A stretch of 64,000 nt of DNA from Elysia chlorotica (Eukaryota > Mollusca > Gastropoda > Plakobranchidae). Location: the NCBI GenBank assembly GCA_003991915.1, contig RQTK01000012.1, positions 930,410 through 994,409 of the forward strand. The letters are read 5' to 3'. The position numbers and the translations under genes are program-made. Of this stretch, positions 12,457-24,660 are shown piece after piece. The notes beneath the pieces were generated by a model, which was given only the letters and a program-made list of their open reading frames with translations, had not been told where the DNA came from and searched no databases. Every line of letters starts with the position of its first letter. Within the stretch, counting starts at the first letter, position 1.

Positions 12457-12650
12457 GGGGGGGGGGGGGGGGGGGGGGCGATGGCTCTTGATTGGAACAT
12501 CGGCTTCCGACTCAATATGTCCTTGGTTCGAGCAGCCCTGTCTCGTGTGTGGCAGCACATACAATTGTCAGACGTCAGTCTTGGGACCCGTCAACAACAT
12601 AGCCTATATAAAGCTGATGTTTGACGCTAAACCAACTCGACTACAACTAC
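12457..12650 (+). mobile_element. tRNA-derived SINE with 5' poly(G) tract
   Basis: A G run at about 12457-12478 leads directly into ATGGCTCTTGATTGG and the B-box-like TGGTTCGAGCAGCC. The family 3' domain follows: TCTCGTGTGTGGCAGCAC, GTCAGACGTCAGTCTTGGG, ATAGCCTATATAAAGCTGAT, AACCAACTCGACT. A second G run lies at 12404-12423. Confidence 0.85.
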
Positions 12651-12659
12651 TTGAATAAA

Positions 12660-13890
12660 GGAGTCTACTGTCTACAAGTCTTTTATGTCTTAAGGAAAAC
12701 CCTACATGGGACGCTCGATCGATCATATCCAATATTTTGTGTGTTTTAGAAACAAAAATGCAGAGCAAACCTTTATCTTCCATTCCACCCATCTTGATTC
12801 CAGCCCGCCACAAATCCCTTAAATGGTGAGTTGATCGTCTATACTTGAAGGGAAGCCAACTATTTGAGCTATTTGGCGAATACTTCTTAACAAGACCTAA
12901 CGAGACTACAGCTGGCGTTAATCTTCGTCACAAGTCACCATAAGCTAAGTTTCTTTTATATCCTTCTCGTTTACAATGTGTTCTTACAAGATCAATGTTA
13001 ATTTTAGTGACATTTTATGTGTAACTGATAAAAAATTAGACAGCGCTTCGTTTCTAAATGAGGCTGTATGGATTTTTTTTTTTCATTTGGGGGAGGTGGG
13101 GGGGGGGGGGCTTTTGTGTCAATTCATCCATTTGTTAGACACTGCTGTTGTTAAACAATAACTTGATGCTATATCCTTAATTTAATGGCTGTTCCCCCAC
13201 CCTAAACCCCCACCCCCATAAAACCCTTCACTAATATTCATTAATCTGTCTAATGATTTCGCGGGGGTTTGGCCTAATTTTTTTCATTACGAGATCGCCG
13301 TGAATTCTGTTTTATCGCCTGCCAAAATAACAAGTCTTGAGTCCCACTATCTGTATGGCTCCTCCTTTCTCTTTTTTCCTGTTTCTACCCCTCCACCGTT
13401 CTCTACTTCTCTCTCTTTCTCTCTCGCTCACTCTTGTCTCTGTCTCTCTCTGTCTGCCTGTCTGTCTCTCTCTCTCGCGCGCGCGCTCTCGCTCTCACAC
13501 ACCACACGTGTTTGTACCTTTGCGTCGTGGATGTTTTTATCCTTCATTCTTTGCTCATTGGCGCATACTTGGTTTTGAGTTTAGTTTTATAAATTCTCAC
13601 GACTGTAAACACCGTCTAACCTCCAATTTTTTAAGTCCATGATACAAATTAAATATATTGAAGAATGAAAAAAAAGCCTCTTTTTAAAAACAACAATTAA
13701 AAAAAAACATTTAAAAAAAAAAAAAATATATATTAAAAATTAAGATTGCAATTAAACATAGAAGCTGAATGAAATATTTGAAAAAAAATATTGCAAGAAA
13801 AACTTAGTGCCACTGCAACAACTTGTACGTTTGTCAAGTTAAACTTATTAAATTTATGGTTTGCATTTGTCTCTAGATTGCCTCTTTTAA
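12660..13890. other. no gene recognised; pyrimidine-rich low complexity
   Basis: Contains a G-rich run near 13090-13112, a CT/GC dinucleotide block at about 13400-13500 and A-rich sequence near 13665-13740. No coding frame with family resemblance was found. Confidence 0.4.
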
Positions 13891-13904
13891 TCCCCCCTCC
13901 CCAT

Positions 13905-13955
13905 GTATTTCATACAATGTAGCCGTTACTGTGCAAACACAAACTCAAACCCCCA
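13905..13955 (+). mobile_element. LINE 3' tail remnant
   Basis: ACAATGTAGCCGTTACTGTG followed by AAACACAAACTCAAAC matches the 3' terminus seen at the end of the LINE fragments near 19180 and 41550. Another remnant of the same tail lies at about 14903-14950 (CACAATATAGCCGCTACTGT). Confidence 0.6.
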
Positions 13956-14689
13956 TGTTTCATGAGAAGAATCCATTCTTCTTACACCAGGGGATGCGGT
14001 TTCTGGACAATAGAAAAAATCTGTCCACTGAAAAGAAATCTACATTGTTCCAGAAAATTGTTCCCTTATCTTGGTTGAAAATTGATTAAAAAAAACCTTC
14101 ACAATGGGTTCCAAATTCCATGTACCAAGCCTCATCTTTGATAATTATTTTCCATGGGTCGAAAATCCCATGCTCCATATATTATTTATTCTTCTAACTC
14201 GTTTGGTCAAACTGTTGCGATAAACTACTTTACTCGTTATTTTATTTTTTTTTCCATTGATATTTCAGACACTTGGATTTGTACACGTTTCTAATATTTC
14301 AATATGCTAATATGAAAACATGTACTTTTAAAAAAGCTATATTAATTTGCTTGTTTCTCTGCAGCTGTAACGACTGTCCTTTTTCATTCAATGATTCCCT
14401 TCTACTGTTTCTTTCCCAAATTTTTTTTATTGTAAATCATTTTTTTCTTCTATTAACATTTTTCATTTTTTTTACAGATTACCTTGGAAGTTTATTTCGG
14501 CTATTTATTATACTTGTGTTATTGATACTGCATTTTACCCAATGAAAAATTGCATATCTTGCATCTAAAACACAACCTTTTGTGTTAGGTCCTCAGGTTT
14601 ATTGGGACTTCTTGCGCCGCTGCTAGGTGAACATATTTTTTATTGCTGCTCTTTAAAAAAACCCCCCCCCCCTCCACCCACAGGTTGAG

Positions 14690-14759
14690 AACTCTGGAGA
14701 CGATTCCATTCCTCCGCAGCGTGTAACTCTGGAGACGATTCCATTCCTCCGCAGCGTGT
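14690..14759. repeat. perfect 35-bp tandem duplication
   Basis: The block beginning AACTCTGGAGACGATTCC and ending CGCAGCGTGT occurs twice back to back without a mismatch, so it is probably recent. Confidence 0.95.
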
Positions 14760-15274
14760 ATTTTTTTTAAATCAATGTTTTACATAAATGATTTGACCTT
14801 TGATCCGATTCTACAGCAATGTTTGATAGTTATTTTACGTCTATCGTTTCCACCGATCTATGAAATGCACCGTAACTAATTTAGTTTTAAATGTCTGAGG
14901 AACCATAGCACAATATAGCCGCTACTGTGCTTTAAACACAAATTTCAACTCATTAATCATTAGCACTCTAAAGAACAAGAAAGCCGTCTCGATAGCTGGT
15001 ATCTATGTCATTCTATGCTAAACGCACAACTAAAATGATTCCAACTAAAACACTTGAAACTCTGCTAACACCTGCGAAAAACTGCCTAGCAGGTAAAGCG
15101 ATCCAAGTAAGCCTCTATGGAGAACAAAAGGCACATATTATTACTAAAAGAGTTTATTTGTTTTGATGGTCCAATAAGAAAAACAAGACTACATTGCATT
15201 GAAAATTAAAAATCCATTTTCTCTACGTTCACAATAATAAAAATCTTTAGAAATAATGAATAGAAAGGACGTGA

Positions 15275-15350
15275 GAGAACTCTGTCGGTAGAGTGACCAA
15301 ATTATGGCTTTCATGCCCGGGTTTGAATCCCAATTACGCCTTTTTTACTA
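15275..15350 (+). mobile_element. tRNA-like SINE head, second family
   Basis: An A-box-like GTCGGTAGAGTGACC is followed about 30 bases later by a strong B-box-like GGGTTTGAATCCC. No cloverleaf acceptor pairing is obvious, and the usual SINE 3' domain of this window is not seen downstream, so it may be another SINE family or a decayed tRNA pseudogene. Confidence 0.5.
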
Positions 15351-16000
15351 GTTTTACTTCGTGTCAGCATGACCATGATAAAACCACAGTTTATAACCAT
15401 CCACCTTTATAACCCAAATAAAACTGTACACACAGAAATGTACCAGGTTCTAGGTTGACATTAGTGGTTGAGATATGACCAGACCAAAAAATGGTCTGTC
15501 GTTACACGCTCAGACACCAAAGACAAAGCAACAAAATCAATATAGATTGACGTGTAATATTCAGAAAACAAGTCTAACCATTGAATAATGGTCTCTTGAA
15601 TGACGTCAATTCTTCACTTGCGATGGTTCAAGGTTCACTTTTACGGAAAATGGTACCGTGGATGTGTTTTTTTTGTTTAAATACAAAATGTCTTTTTGAA
15701 CTATTGTTCAATTTGTATTTTGGACTTTATGGACTGAAATTCTTTTATTTGCCTGGAGTTTTTGAGAACCATTTTATCTTTTTCTTATACCTTGCAGCTT
15801 TTCCCCATCAGTTTTCCATGTTCGGACTATTTCTTATCTCTATTGTCCCATAATCTGAGCTTTTGGTTACACTTGTCTTTCCTTAGTTCCTCCATGTTTT
15901 CCTGCTTCGAGTCATGTCTTGGGTTACAAACTGTCAGAATGTCAGTCTCCTTGGCTGATGAGTTTGCATTGACAGCGTCGCATATGATTTAGTCTTGGCC

Positions 16001-16085
16001 TGTCAGTCAGTCAGTCAGTCAGTCAGTCAGTCAGTCAGTCAGTCAGTCAGTCAGTCAGTCAGTCAGTCATCAGTCAGTCAGTCAG
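16001..16085. repeat. (GTCA)n microsatellite
   Basis: Tetranucleotide GTCA/CAGT repeat with a few slips, at the edge of the decayed minisatellite that follows. Confidence 0.97.
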
Positions 16086-16209
16086 GCTGTCAGGCTGTCA
16101 GAGTTCTCTTTCATGGTCTTCATATAATTACACGTATCAGCCTGAGTTCACCTTGTAAGGTGTAATGATTTATACGTATTAATTACATTTTCAACGTATT
16201 TTAAATGAC

Positions 16210-18485
16210 CTGCGTCAAAGATTTAGATATTCTGGTAAGTCTAATCCTTTCAATAAGTCTTGTAAGGTTTAAATTCCTAAGTCAAAATCTTGGTAATTTT
16301 TAAATTTTTTTCTTAATAATTTTGTTTTTTATAAAATTTTTTTTCATAATTTTAATTAATCTATGGAGGTTAAAAACTCCGCTATAAAACACACAAAATA
16401 ATAAACCTGGAAAGTTGGAAACCCCGCTTAAAACAACAAACCTGCAATACACTTGGAAATTTAGAAATCCGGTTTTAAAACTACACAATTTGTAAGAGAA
16501 GGTTTGAAATCCTGAGTAAAAAATGCAAATTTATTCTTCTTAGAAGGTAAAACGCCTGGTGTGAAAATATGTTGAAAACTCGGGTATCAACTATAGAAAT
16601 AACAATAATCTTGGAATGATACAAGTGAGTGTCTTCAAAGGATACAAACTCTTTCAAAAACGGTCTCAGCGGGTTGAAAAGCCTGGTCATACACGTGGAT
16701 TTGAGGGTTTAAAACCCAGTATATAATCTTGGAAAACTGAAATGCTTTTTGAAGGTTAAAAACCGTGTGCCAGATATACAAATGGTAATGGGAGGCGGAA
16801 AACCCGTTGTCAAAAATAGACTTGGAATGTTGGTAATCTAGTCAAAATTTCAAAGATAGTAATCATTTTGGAACGTTGGAAACCCCGAGTCAAAATAAAT
16901 CTTCGGTGGTCGAAAATATACATAATTACAATCTTGGTTAAAAACAGTTTAAAAATTACAAAGAGTAATCTTGGAATCTGGAAAACTTAGTCCAAAATAA
17001 TCGTGGACGGTTGAAAATCCTGCATCAAAATCTTACAAAATTGAATATGTATCAAAAATATTGTTGGGCGGTTAGAGTCCGTGTACCAGAAATACGAACC
17101 CATTGCAATGAATGCACATATTAGTCTTGGAATGTTTATTTCCTGGTTGGAAGATTTTTTCTTTATCTTGCAAGACTGAAAGAGTTTAGTGATTCTGAGT
17201 GATAAATACAAATATTAACTTCGAAGGTTATTGAATTTTGAAAATTAAAAACCCGGTATTATATTTTAAGATTGAAAAAAACCTGTGAAAAACAGGTTTA
17301 GAAAGTTGAGAACCCGGTTTTAACATCTTGGAATGTTGAAAATGTATTGGAAAAAAAGTTGTTGAAACTTAAATACGTGTGCCACAAATTCTTAGGAGGT
17401 GAAAAAAAATAAGTAAAAAATATAAATGATTTATGAAAAATCTCCACCGGTTGGAAGCCGGGTGTCAATATTACAATCATCAATAGATGAATGTTGGAAA
17501 CCTAGTCACAATTACAATCATTGATCTTGAAATTTTGAGGCCCTTAACTAAAAAAAAGTAATCTTAAAGGTTAAAAACGCTGTTTCAAAATTACAAATAT
17601 TGTAGTTTTGAAACGGGATATTTAGCCTTCTAAGATTATTTGAATAATCATGAAATGTTGCCAACTCTGAAACAAAAATGCATGTATTTATAAATGTCGA
17701 AGGTTTTAAGCTTGGGTCAAAGTTACAAATGTTAATACTGGGATGTTAAACGCCTGGTTTCCAAGTAATGAGTAATCTTGGAACGTTTGGAACCCTGAGT
17801 CAAAGATACAAATACTTATATATTTGGATGGTTTGTGACCGAGTAAAAATGTACACTTTTTTTTATAATTTTGGACAGTTGAAAACCCGGTTTCGAAACT
17901 GCAAAAATTGAAAATCCTAATTAAAATTGTAAGAGGTTGTAAGTTAAATAGAAAAAGGTAACAATAGGAGTATAGGAAAGCTTAAGACAAGTCGCATACC
18001 ACCACGATGTTGTACTTCTGGCCCAAGGAAAGTTCAAAACCCGGTGTTAAAATTACAAATAATATTAATCTTAGGTTGCAAACCCAGTTTTACTAAATGT
18101 GCATATCAATGTTGGAAGTTTGGAAATTGTGTCCAAAATACAAATATGGACACTCATTGAAGGTTGAAAGCTCTGCGGAAAACACATATCAAACTATTTA
18201 AGAGTTGAAAGCGCTGTGTCACAAACACATTCTTGGAATGTTGAAAACTGTTTAATAATTACAAATAATGGCAATCACAAAATGTTGGAACCATTGAGTC
18301 AAAATTAATACTATTACTAGTTTTATAATCTTGGAAGATAGAAAACCCGAAGAAAAAATACGAATATTAATAAGCGTGAAATGTTGAAAACCCTGAAACA
18401 AATATACAAATGAATATGAACGGTGGAAAAAGTGAGACAAATATACAAATATTCACTCGGAAAAGTTGGAAACAGTTTTAAAACA
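16210..18485. repeat. ancient degenerate minisatellite, unit about 44 bp
   Basis: Roughly fifty decayed tandem units. Each carries a core like CTTGGAANGTTGGAAACC, then a CGxGTCAAAATTACAAAT segment. Spacing between cores is mostly 39-53 bases, for example 18231, 18275, 18328, 18373 and 18417. Neither strand is coding. Short minus-strand frames across it are incidental. Confidence 0.8.
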
Positions 18486-18559
18486 ATTGTCACGGCGAAC
18501 TGGGTAAATGCATATGATAATCCTGATGGTGTTAACAAAGTGTAAAACGAATATTGAAT

Positions 18560-19215
18560 ATACTGTACTCCAACTTGAACCTACTCAAGTGCAGATACCA
18601 GCATCGGATGCTAGGCCAATTATATACACGTTTATAAGAGAACTGGAAAGCACGATGGAACAATATGACAACCAACAAATTGCACTGTGTCCAACCACAT
18701 TTAAGTCACTGGGAAGGAATTTCTCAGGCTAAACGACGAGACTAGGTGGTACTCGATCGAGTCCGACTTGGACATTCTCATCTTATTCACGACTTTCTAT
18801 TTGGAGGTGAAGAGCCTCCACTGTGTCAAACATGCAAATGTGAATTGTCAATTAATCAAATTTTGATTGATTGTCCGGTTGTTGTTTTTTTTACCTGGAA
18901 AGAAGTTTGTACCTGGCTTCAAAGCCACTAGAGAGCATACTTTTGTTAGTCCTCAGCGCCTACTAAGGTACCTCAAGGACATTGGTGTATATTGTATATA
19001 CCAATTTAACTGTGATAATCCTACACATGGATCATTTAAACTATTGTATATACCATTTTTAAATTTTAACCAATCTTTTTACGCACATTTTTTATGCTTT
19101 TAGTATTCAGAGAGATAAATGAGTCACCGTTGCTACCAGTATAATGCATTAACTTTCTTAGGAAATCATGGGCACAACATAGCCGTTACCGTGCTGATGT
19201 CTTAATTGAACTGGA
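18560..19215 (+). mobile_element. Jockey-like LINE, 3' end fragment
   Basis: Frame-broken translation gives VRLGHSHLIHDF, then GEEPPLCQTCKCELSINQIL and DCP. This is the CxxC...H/N..C motif block that closes many Jockey-like and related non-LTR elements downstream of RT. An upstream piece reads QIPASDARPIIYTFI. The nucleotide 3' end closes with CATAGCCGTTACCGTGCTGA. The same segment recurs at 41105-41605, inside the protrudin gene. Confidence 0.75.
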
Positions 19216-19539
19216 GTTCCATATACATTTTCTGTCATAGTTGACTGTTTAAAAAAACAACCGTTTTCTTCGTGACCCCATATCTCATTGCGTATCCATA
19301 CCAGAGGTGTTGCAATGATGCAACTGGCACGTCTAGAAACAACGGGGGTGACTTAAGATGCCTGGTGTTAAATACTTTTCAAACTGCCTACATTTTAAAA
19401 CTGTTATATTATCTTTGAAGTGCTGGCACCGCAAAATCATACCTTGGTATCACCGTTGTAGATATTGTTCTTCCGTTTCTTAGCAGACTATTTGTTTTGT
19501 ATTTCTGTCTGTATCGTTGAATTCTGTTTTTTTTTGTCT

Positions 19540-19574
19540 GCCTGCCTGCCTGCCTGCCTGTCTGCCTGTCTGCC

Positions 19575-19643
<69 letters not shown>

Positions 19644-19712
19644 GTCTCTGTCTCTGTCTCTGTCTCTGTCTCTGTTTCTGTCTCTGTCTCTTTCTTTCTC
19701 TCTCCCTCTCCC
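19540..19712. repeat. (CTGC)n, (CTGT)n and (CTCTGT)n compound microsatellite
   Basis: Three successive pyrimidine-rich tetra- and hexanucleotide arrays. Leu/Cys/Ser or Asp/Arg frames across them are artefacts. Confidence 0.97.
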
Positions 19713-19924
19713 TCTCTCCCTCGCTGTATTTAACTGCCTATTCTCTTTGCAATTTTTAGCGTTTTCTCTTACCTTATTGGTAATCGACTTAATTTTGCAT
19801 TGCTGTTTACATTCTTTTGACTCAAATTTATTTTTTGCCATTGCTTTCTTTATTTGACGGACGCTATTCTTTGAGTAAACGTTCTGCAAACGTCCGATCC
19901 CTGACTAGTAACATACAAATTTGT

Positions 19925-20050
19925 AATGCTTCCAACCCTCAGAAAATATGAGTCGCCGTTACTACTAGTGCAATGTATACCATAGCCAACATCAGGGCCA
20001 CAATATAACTGTCACTGTGCTGACATGCTGTAAATGCACTCTAAATCTAA
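19925..20050 (+). mobile_element. LINE 3' tail remnant
   Basis: Contains CGCCGTTACTACTAGTGCAA, and CACAATATAACTGTCACTGT followed by GACATGCTGTAAATGCACTC. It aligns by eye with the last 120 bases of the LINE fragments at 19100-19215 and 41480-41595. Confidence 0.65.
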
Positions 20051-20280
20051 AAGCTAGCTTTGAGATTCAATTCAATTATTAAAAAAATGATTTAATTAGA
20101 ATTAATTTAAAGTCAAGGTGTGCATATCAATTTGTATAATCGACTCCATAACATTCCTCGACTATTAATTGACTCATGAAACCTTACAGTACATCTTTTT
20201 TTTGTTTCCACAGACATGTCGAACTTCGTTCTAGTGACTGTTTATGCTGATGCTCAGCAATGACAATTTTACGGTTGTTA

Positions 20281-23200
20281 GTTCCCAAGAAACCTACTGG
20301 CGATACTGAAACGAGTGCTTTCCAAATAGCACACTGTATTTGAATTATTTTTCCCTTTCAAAATTATATTTGTAGGCTTAATGTTACTAGATGTATAAAT
20401 ACAACACATGAAGCCATTGCAGAGAAAAATGTTATAGTAGTATAAGTATAAAGCTAACTCAAAGCAACTATATTTCACCTCCTGTTCGCCTTTAAATTTT
20501 CACTCACAGCTAAATGTTTACTTTTCTTATGATTTTATTATTTTTATGACACCAGAAAAACTATGCTTTTTGTACATGTGCTACTGCCGAGGCTGGAACG
20601 AGGGCTTACAAAATGACAACCCACTGCCGAGACTTAAACGAATGTTTATTAAAGGACAACCTACTGGCGAGGCTGCAACGGGTGCTTACCAAAGGACAAC
20701 CCACTGGCGGGGCTGCAACGGTTGCTTACCAAAGGACAACCAACTGGCGAGGCTGCAACGGGTGCTTACCAAAGGACAACCCACTGGCAAGGCTGCAACG
20801 GTTGCTTACGAAAGGACAACTTACTGGCGAGGCTGGCACGAATGCTTTCCAAATAGCACACTGTATTTGAAAGAATTTTTTCCCTTTCAAAATTATATAG
20901 TTGACAATTAATGTTACTAGAAGTTTAAATACAACACATAAAGCCATTGCACAGCAAAATGTTATAGTAGTATAAGCAAAAAACTGGTTTAAATTTCGCT
21001 ATAAGGTTTACAAAAACGACCGAGTATGTCTAAGTATGAAGCTAACTCAAAGCTAAATTTTCACCTCCTGCCCGCCTTTAGATTTTCACTCACAGCTAAA
21101 TGTTTACTTTTCTTATGATTCTATTATTTTTATGACACCAGAAACACTATGCCTTTTTACATGTGCTACTGCCGAGGCTTGAACAAGGGCTTATGAAATG
21201 ACAACCCACTGCCGAGACTAGAATGAGTGTTTATTAAAGGACAACCCACTGGCGAGGCTGCAACGGGTGCTTACCAAAGGACAACCCACTGGCGAGGCTG
21301 CAACGGGTGCTTACCAAAGGACAACCCACTGGCGAGGCTGCAACGGTGCTTACCAAAGGACAACCCACTGGCGAGGCTGCAACGGGTGCTTACCAAAGGA
21401 CAACCCACTGGCAAGACAGCTAAGTCTAAAATTGCTGTATATTATAACTTTATTGAACTTCTTAAAAAACATTTTTATTCATAAGAATTATCCTAAGTTT
21501 TAAAATTTTACAGCCCACTGGGGTTATAAAGAGTATTACTAGTATAAATAGAGCTGACAAAATCATTGTACAGCAAAATGTAATGGCATTAAAAGCACGA
21601 ATGATATTTTGGTATGAAACTAACTCAATGTAACTATATTTTTACGCCTAAATGCCTTTCAATTCTCAGTCTCAGATAAATGTTTGCTTTTCTTTTGATT
21701 CTTCAATTGTTTATGACACCAGAAAAATTATGCATTTTGTACAAAATTGATGTACCGCTCATCCTTTCTTCTCCATGGCAAGCCTTTAACCCAGACAGTG
21801 CATATTAAAACCTACTGTTGAGGCTGGAACGTGTGCCTGAATGACAACCTAATGGCGAGGCTGGGACAAGTTCTTACCAAATGTCAACCTAATGGCGAGG
21901 CTGGGACAAGTTCTTACCAAATGACAACCTAATGGTGAGGCTGGGACAAGTTCTTACCAAATGACAACCTAATGATGAGGCTGGGACAAGTTCTTACCAA
22001 ATGCCAACCTAATGGCAAAACTGGAACAGGTGCTTACCAAATGACAACCCTTGGCCAAGACTAGAACAAGTGCTGACCAAATGACAACCTACTGGCGATA
22101 CTGAAACGAGTGCTTACCAAATAGCACACTGTATTTGAATTATTTTTCCCTTTCAAAATTATATAGTTGGCTTAATGTTACTAGATGTATAAATACAGCA
22201 CATGAAGCCATTGCAGAGAAAAATGTTATAGTAGTATAAACAAAAAAAACTGGTTTAATTTTTAATTTAAGGTTTACAAAAACGACCAAGCATGTTTAAT
22301 TATAAAGCTAACTCAAAGCAACTATATTTTCACCTCCTGTTCGCCTTTAAATTTTCACTCACAGCTAAATGTTTACTTTTCTTATGATTCTATTATTTTT
22401 ATGACACCAGAAAAACTATGCTTTTTGTACATGTGCTACTGCCGAGGCTGGAACGAGGGCTTACGAAATGACAACCCACTGCCGAGACTTAAACGAGTGT
22501 TTATTAAAGGACAACCTACTGGCGAGGCTGGAACGAGTGCTTACCAAAGGACAACCTACTGGCGAGGCTGGAACGAGTGCTAACCACATGACCGACTGGC
22601 GAGACAGCTAAGTCTAAAATTGCTGTATATTATAACTTTATTGAACTTCTTAAAACAAGCATTTCTATTCATAAGAATTTTACAGCCCACTGGGATTATA
22701 AAGAGTACAGTAAAATTTATCAGAAGAATATAGTGCGTGTAATGTTACTAGTATAGAGCCCACAAAATCATTGTACAGCACAGTGTAATGGCATTAAAAG
22801 CACGAAGCTGTTGTCTTTACCTAAAGTTAGCACAGATGATGTTTTTGTATGAAACTAACTCAAAGTGACTATATTTTCACGCCTAAATGCCTTTCAATTC
22901 TCAGTCTCAGCTAAATGTTTGCTTTTCTTTTGATTCTACGATTGTTTATGACACCAGAAAAATTATGCATTTTGTACATAAATGATGTACTGCTCATCCT
23001 TTCTTCTCCATGGCAAGCCTTCAACCAGACAGTGCATATTAAAACCTATCGGTGAGGCTGGAATGTGTGCCTGAATGACAACCTAATGGTGAGGCTGGTA
23101 CAAGTTCTTACGAAATGTCAACCTAATGGCGAGGCTGGGACAAGTTCTTACCAAATGACAACCTAATGGCAAGGCTGGGACAAGTTCTTACCAAATGACA

Positions 23201-24255
23201 ACCCACTGCCGAGATTAGAACAAGTGATTATTAAAGGACAGTCTTTTGGCGATACTGGAACGAGTGCTTTCCAAATAACAAACTGTATTTCAAAGAATAA
23301 TTTTTCCGGGTTCAAAATTATATAGTTGGCTTAATGTTACTAGAATTATACAGTACATGAAGTCATTGCACAGCAAAATGTCATAGTATTATAATCATAA
23401 AGCTGGTTTAATTTTTAAGGTTTACAAAAACGATCAATTATGAAGCTAACTCAAGGCTACTATAATTATTTCACCTCATGACCACCTTAAAATTTTCGCT
23501 CTCAGCTAAAGGTTTGCTTTTCTTATGATTCTATGATTTTTTATGACAACAGGAAAACCATGCATTTTGTAAATGTCCTACTGCCGAGTCTGGAACGAGT
23601 GCTTATGAAATTTTAACCCACTGCCGAGATTATAACGAGTGCTTATTAAAGGACAACCTTTTGGTGATGCTGGAACAAGTGCTTTCCAAATAACCCACTA
23701 GCAAGGCTGTAACGAGTGCTTATCAGTGGCGAGAAAGCTAAGTCGAAAATTGCTTTTTTAAGCAATACATTTTGTTTGAAATAATTGTTTAACTGTTAAC
23801 GACGTCATTAGAATCGGGATTAAAGCTTCTTGAAAATGTTTCTTGTACATGTTTGCCATACCGGTATTGGATTTTAACCGAAGTAATGTTTACCATGATT
23901 TTTATTTTAAGTTTAAAATGAAATTAATCAATCTTCACTCAAAAAAATCCATGTGAGTGTTTTACTTCGGTAACTTTCTCCTATGAAACAATGAGCTTAT
24001 CTCTTTTCTCCATGGCCAGACTTGAACCAGACAGCGCATACTAAAACCTACCATTGAGGCTGGAACGTGTACCCAAAGTACAACCTAAAGGCGGAACTGG
24101 AACGAGTGCTTACCAAACTACAATCCACTGCCAAGGCTGAAACAAATGCTTCCCAAATGACAACCTACCATCGAGGCTGGAACAATTGCTAACTAAAAGA
24201 CAACCTACTGCCGAGGCCGGAACGAGTGCTTGCCAAATGACAACCTACTCTCGAA
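20281..24255. repeat. higher-order minisatellite: 40-bp units with two alternating spacers
   Basis: Seven arrays of a 40-bp unit with core CTGGCGAGGCTGGAACGAG, then TGCTTACCAAATGACAACC, lie at about 20587-20866, 21172-21420, 21815-22128, 22440-22605, 23040-23282, 23580-23735 and 24040-24255. Two spacer types separate them. Spacer A runs from CACACTGTATTTGAA to TACATGTGCTACTGCC and appears near 20330, 20860, 22125 and 23275. Spacer B begins AGCTAAGTCTAAAATTGCTG and appears near 21417, 22605 and, shortened, 23737. Successive A-B cycles are about 1.15-1.27 kb apart. All three plus frames stay open over several units, but 40 is not a multiple of 3, so the array is not read as coding. No family known to me matches it. 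Confidence 0.85.
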
Positions 24256-24660
24256 TCTGGTGATAGATTGAAATTAAGGAGCTACATTGTATAACACTGC
24301 CCGACTGATCAACTCTACCATGCATGGCGGAGACACCATTAGATTTTTGTGCCTGCCATAATTGTTTTAGACCTCAGAGGTTCAGGTCTGCTTCACCATT
24401 TGCCCTGTTCTTGTGACGAGCCATACATTATTCACAAACTTTGTGCAGTATGATTCGGGAAATGTAAAAAAAAGTTAATTTATAGAAACAATGTTTTATT
24501 TAAAAAATGAAAGCTTACTTGTATCAAAATTGAACGTTGCGGTAAAAGCTAAGACATATTTTTCATGTCAGTTCCAAACCTTGGTTGGTACTATACAGTG
24601 GCGAGTGAATCCAAAAGAAATTCACGTATTTTCTGGACTGAGAGACTTGAAGAATTATAT

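Noticed and set aside
15275-15350. Functional tRNA gene
   Set aside because: A and B boxes are present, but no acceptor or anticodon stem pairing could be drawn, so it is listed as a SINE head.
18508-19103. Independent small genes at 18508-19103
   Set aside because: The frames are broken pieces of a LINE C-terminal region, as shown by the matching copy at 41105-41605.
20546-21503. Overlapping open frames of 78-121 codons with periodic peptides
   Set aside because: They come from the 40-bp repeat, which keeps all three frames open. The unit is not a multiple of 3, one unit is 39 bp, and array ends drift into AT-rich spacer.
20281-24255. Superficial resemblance to a CRISPR array (repeats with spacers)
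   Set aside because: The units are contiguous 40-mers with no unique spacers between them, the spacers recur between arrays, no cas-like genes exist and the genome is clearly eukaryotic.
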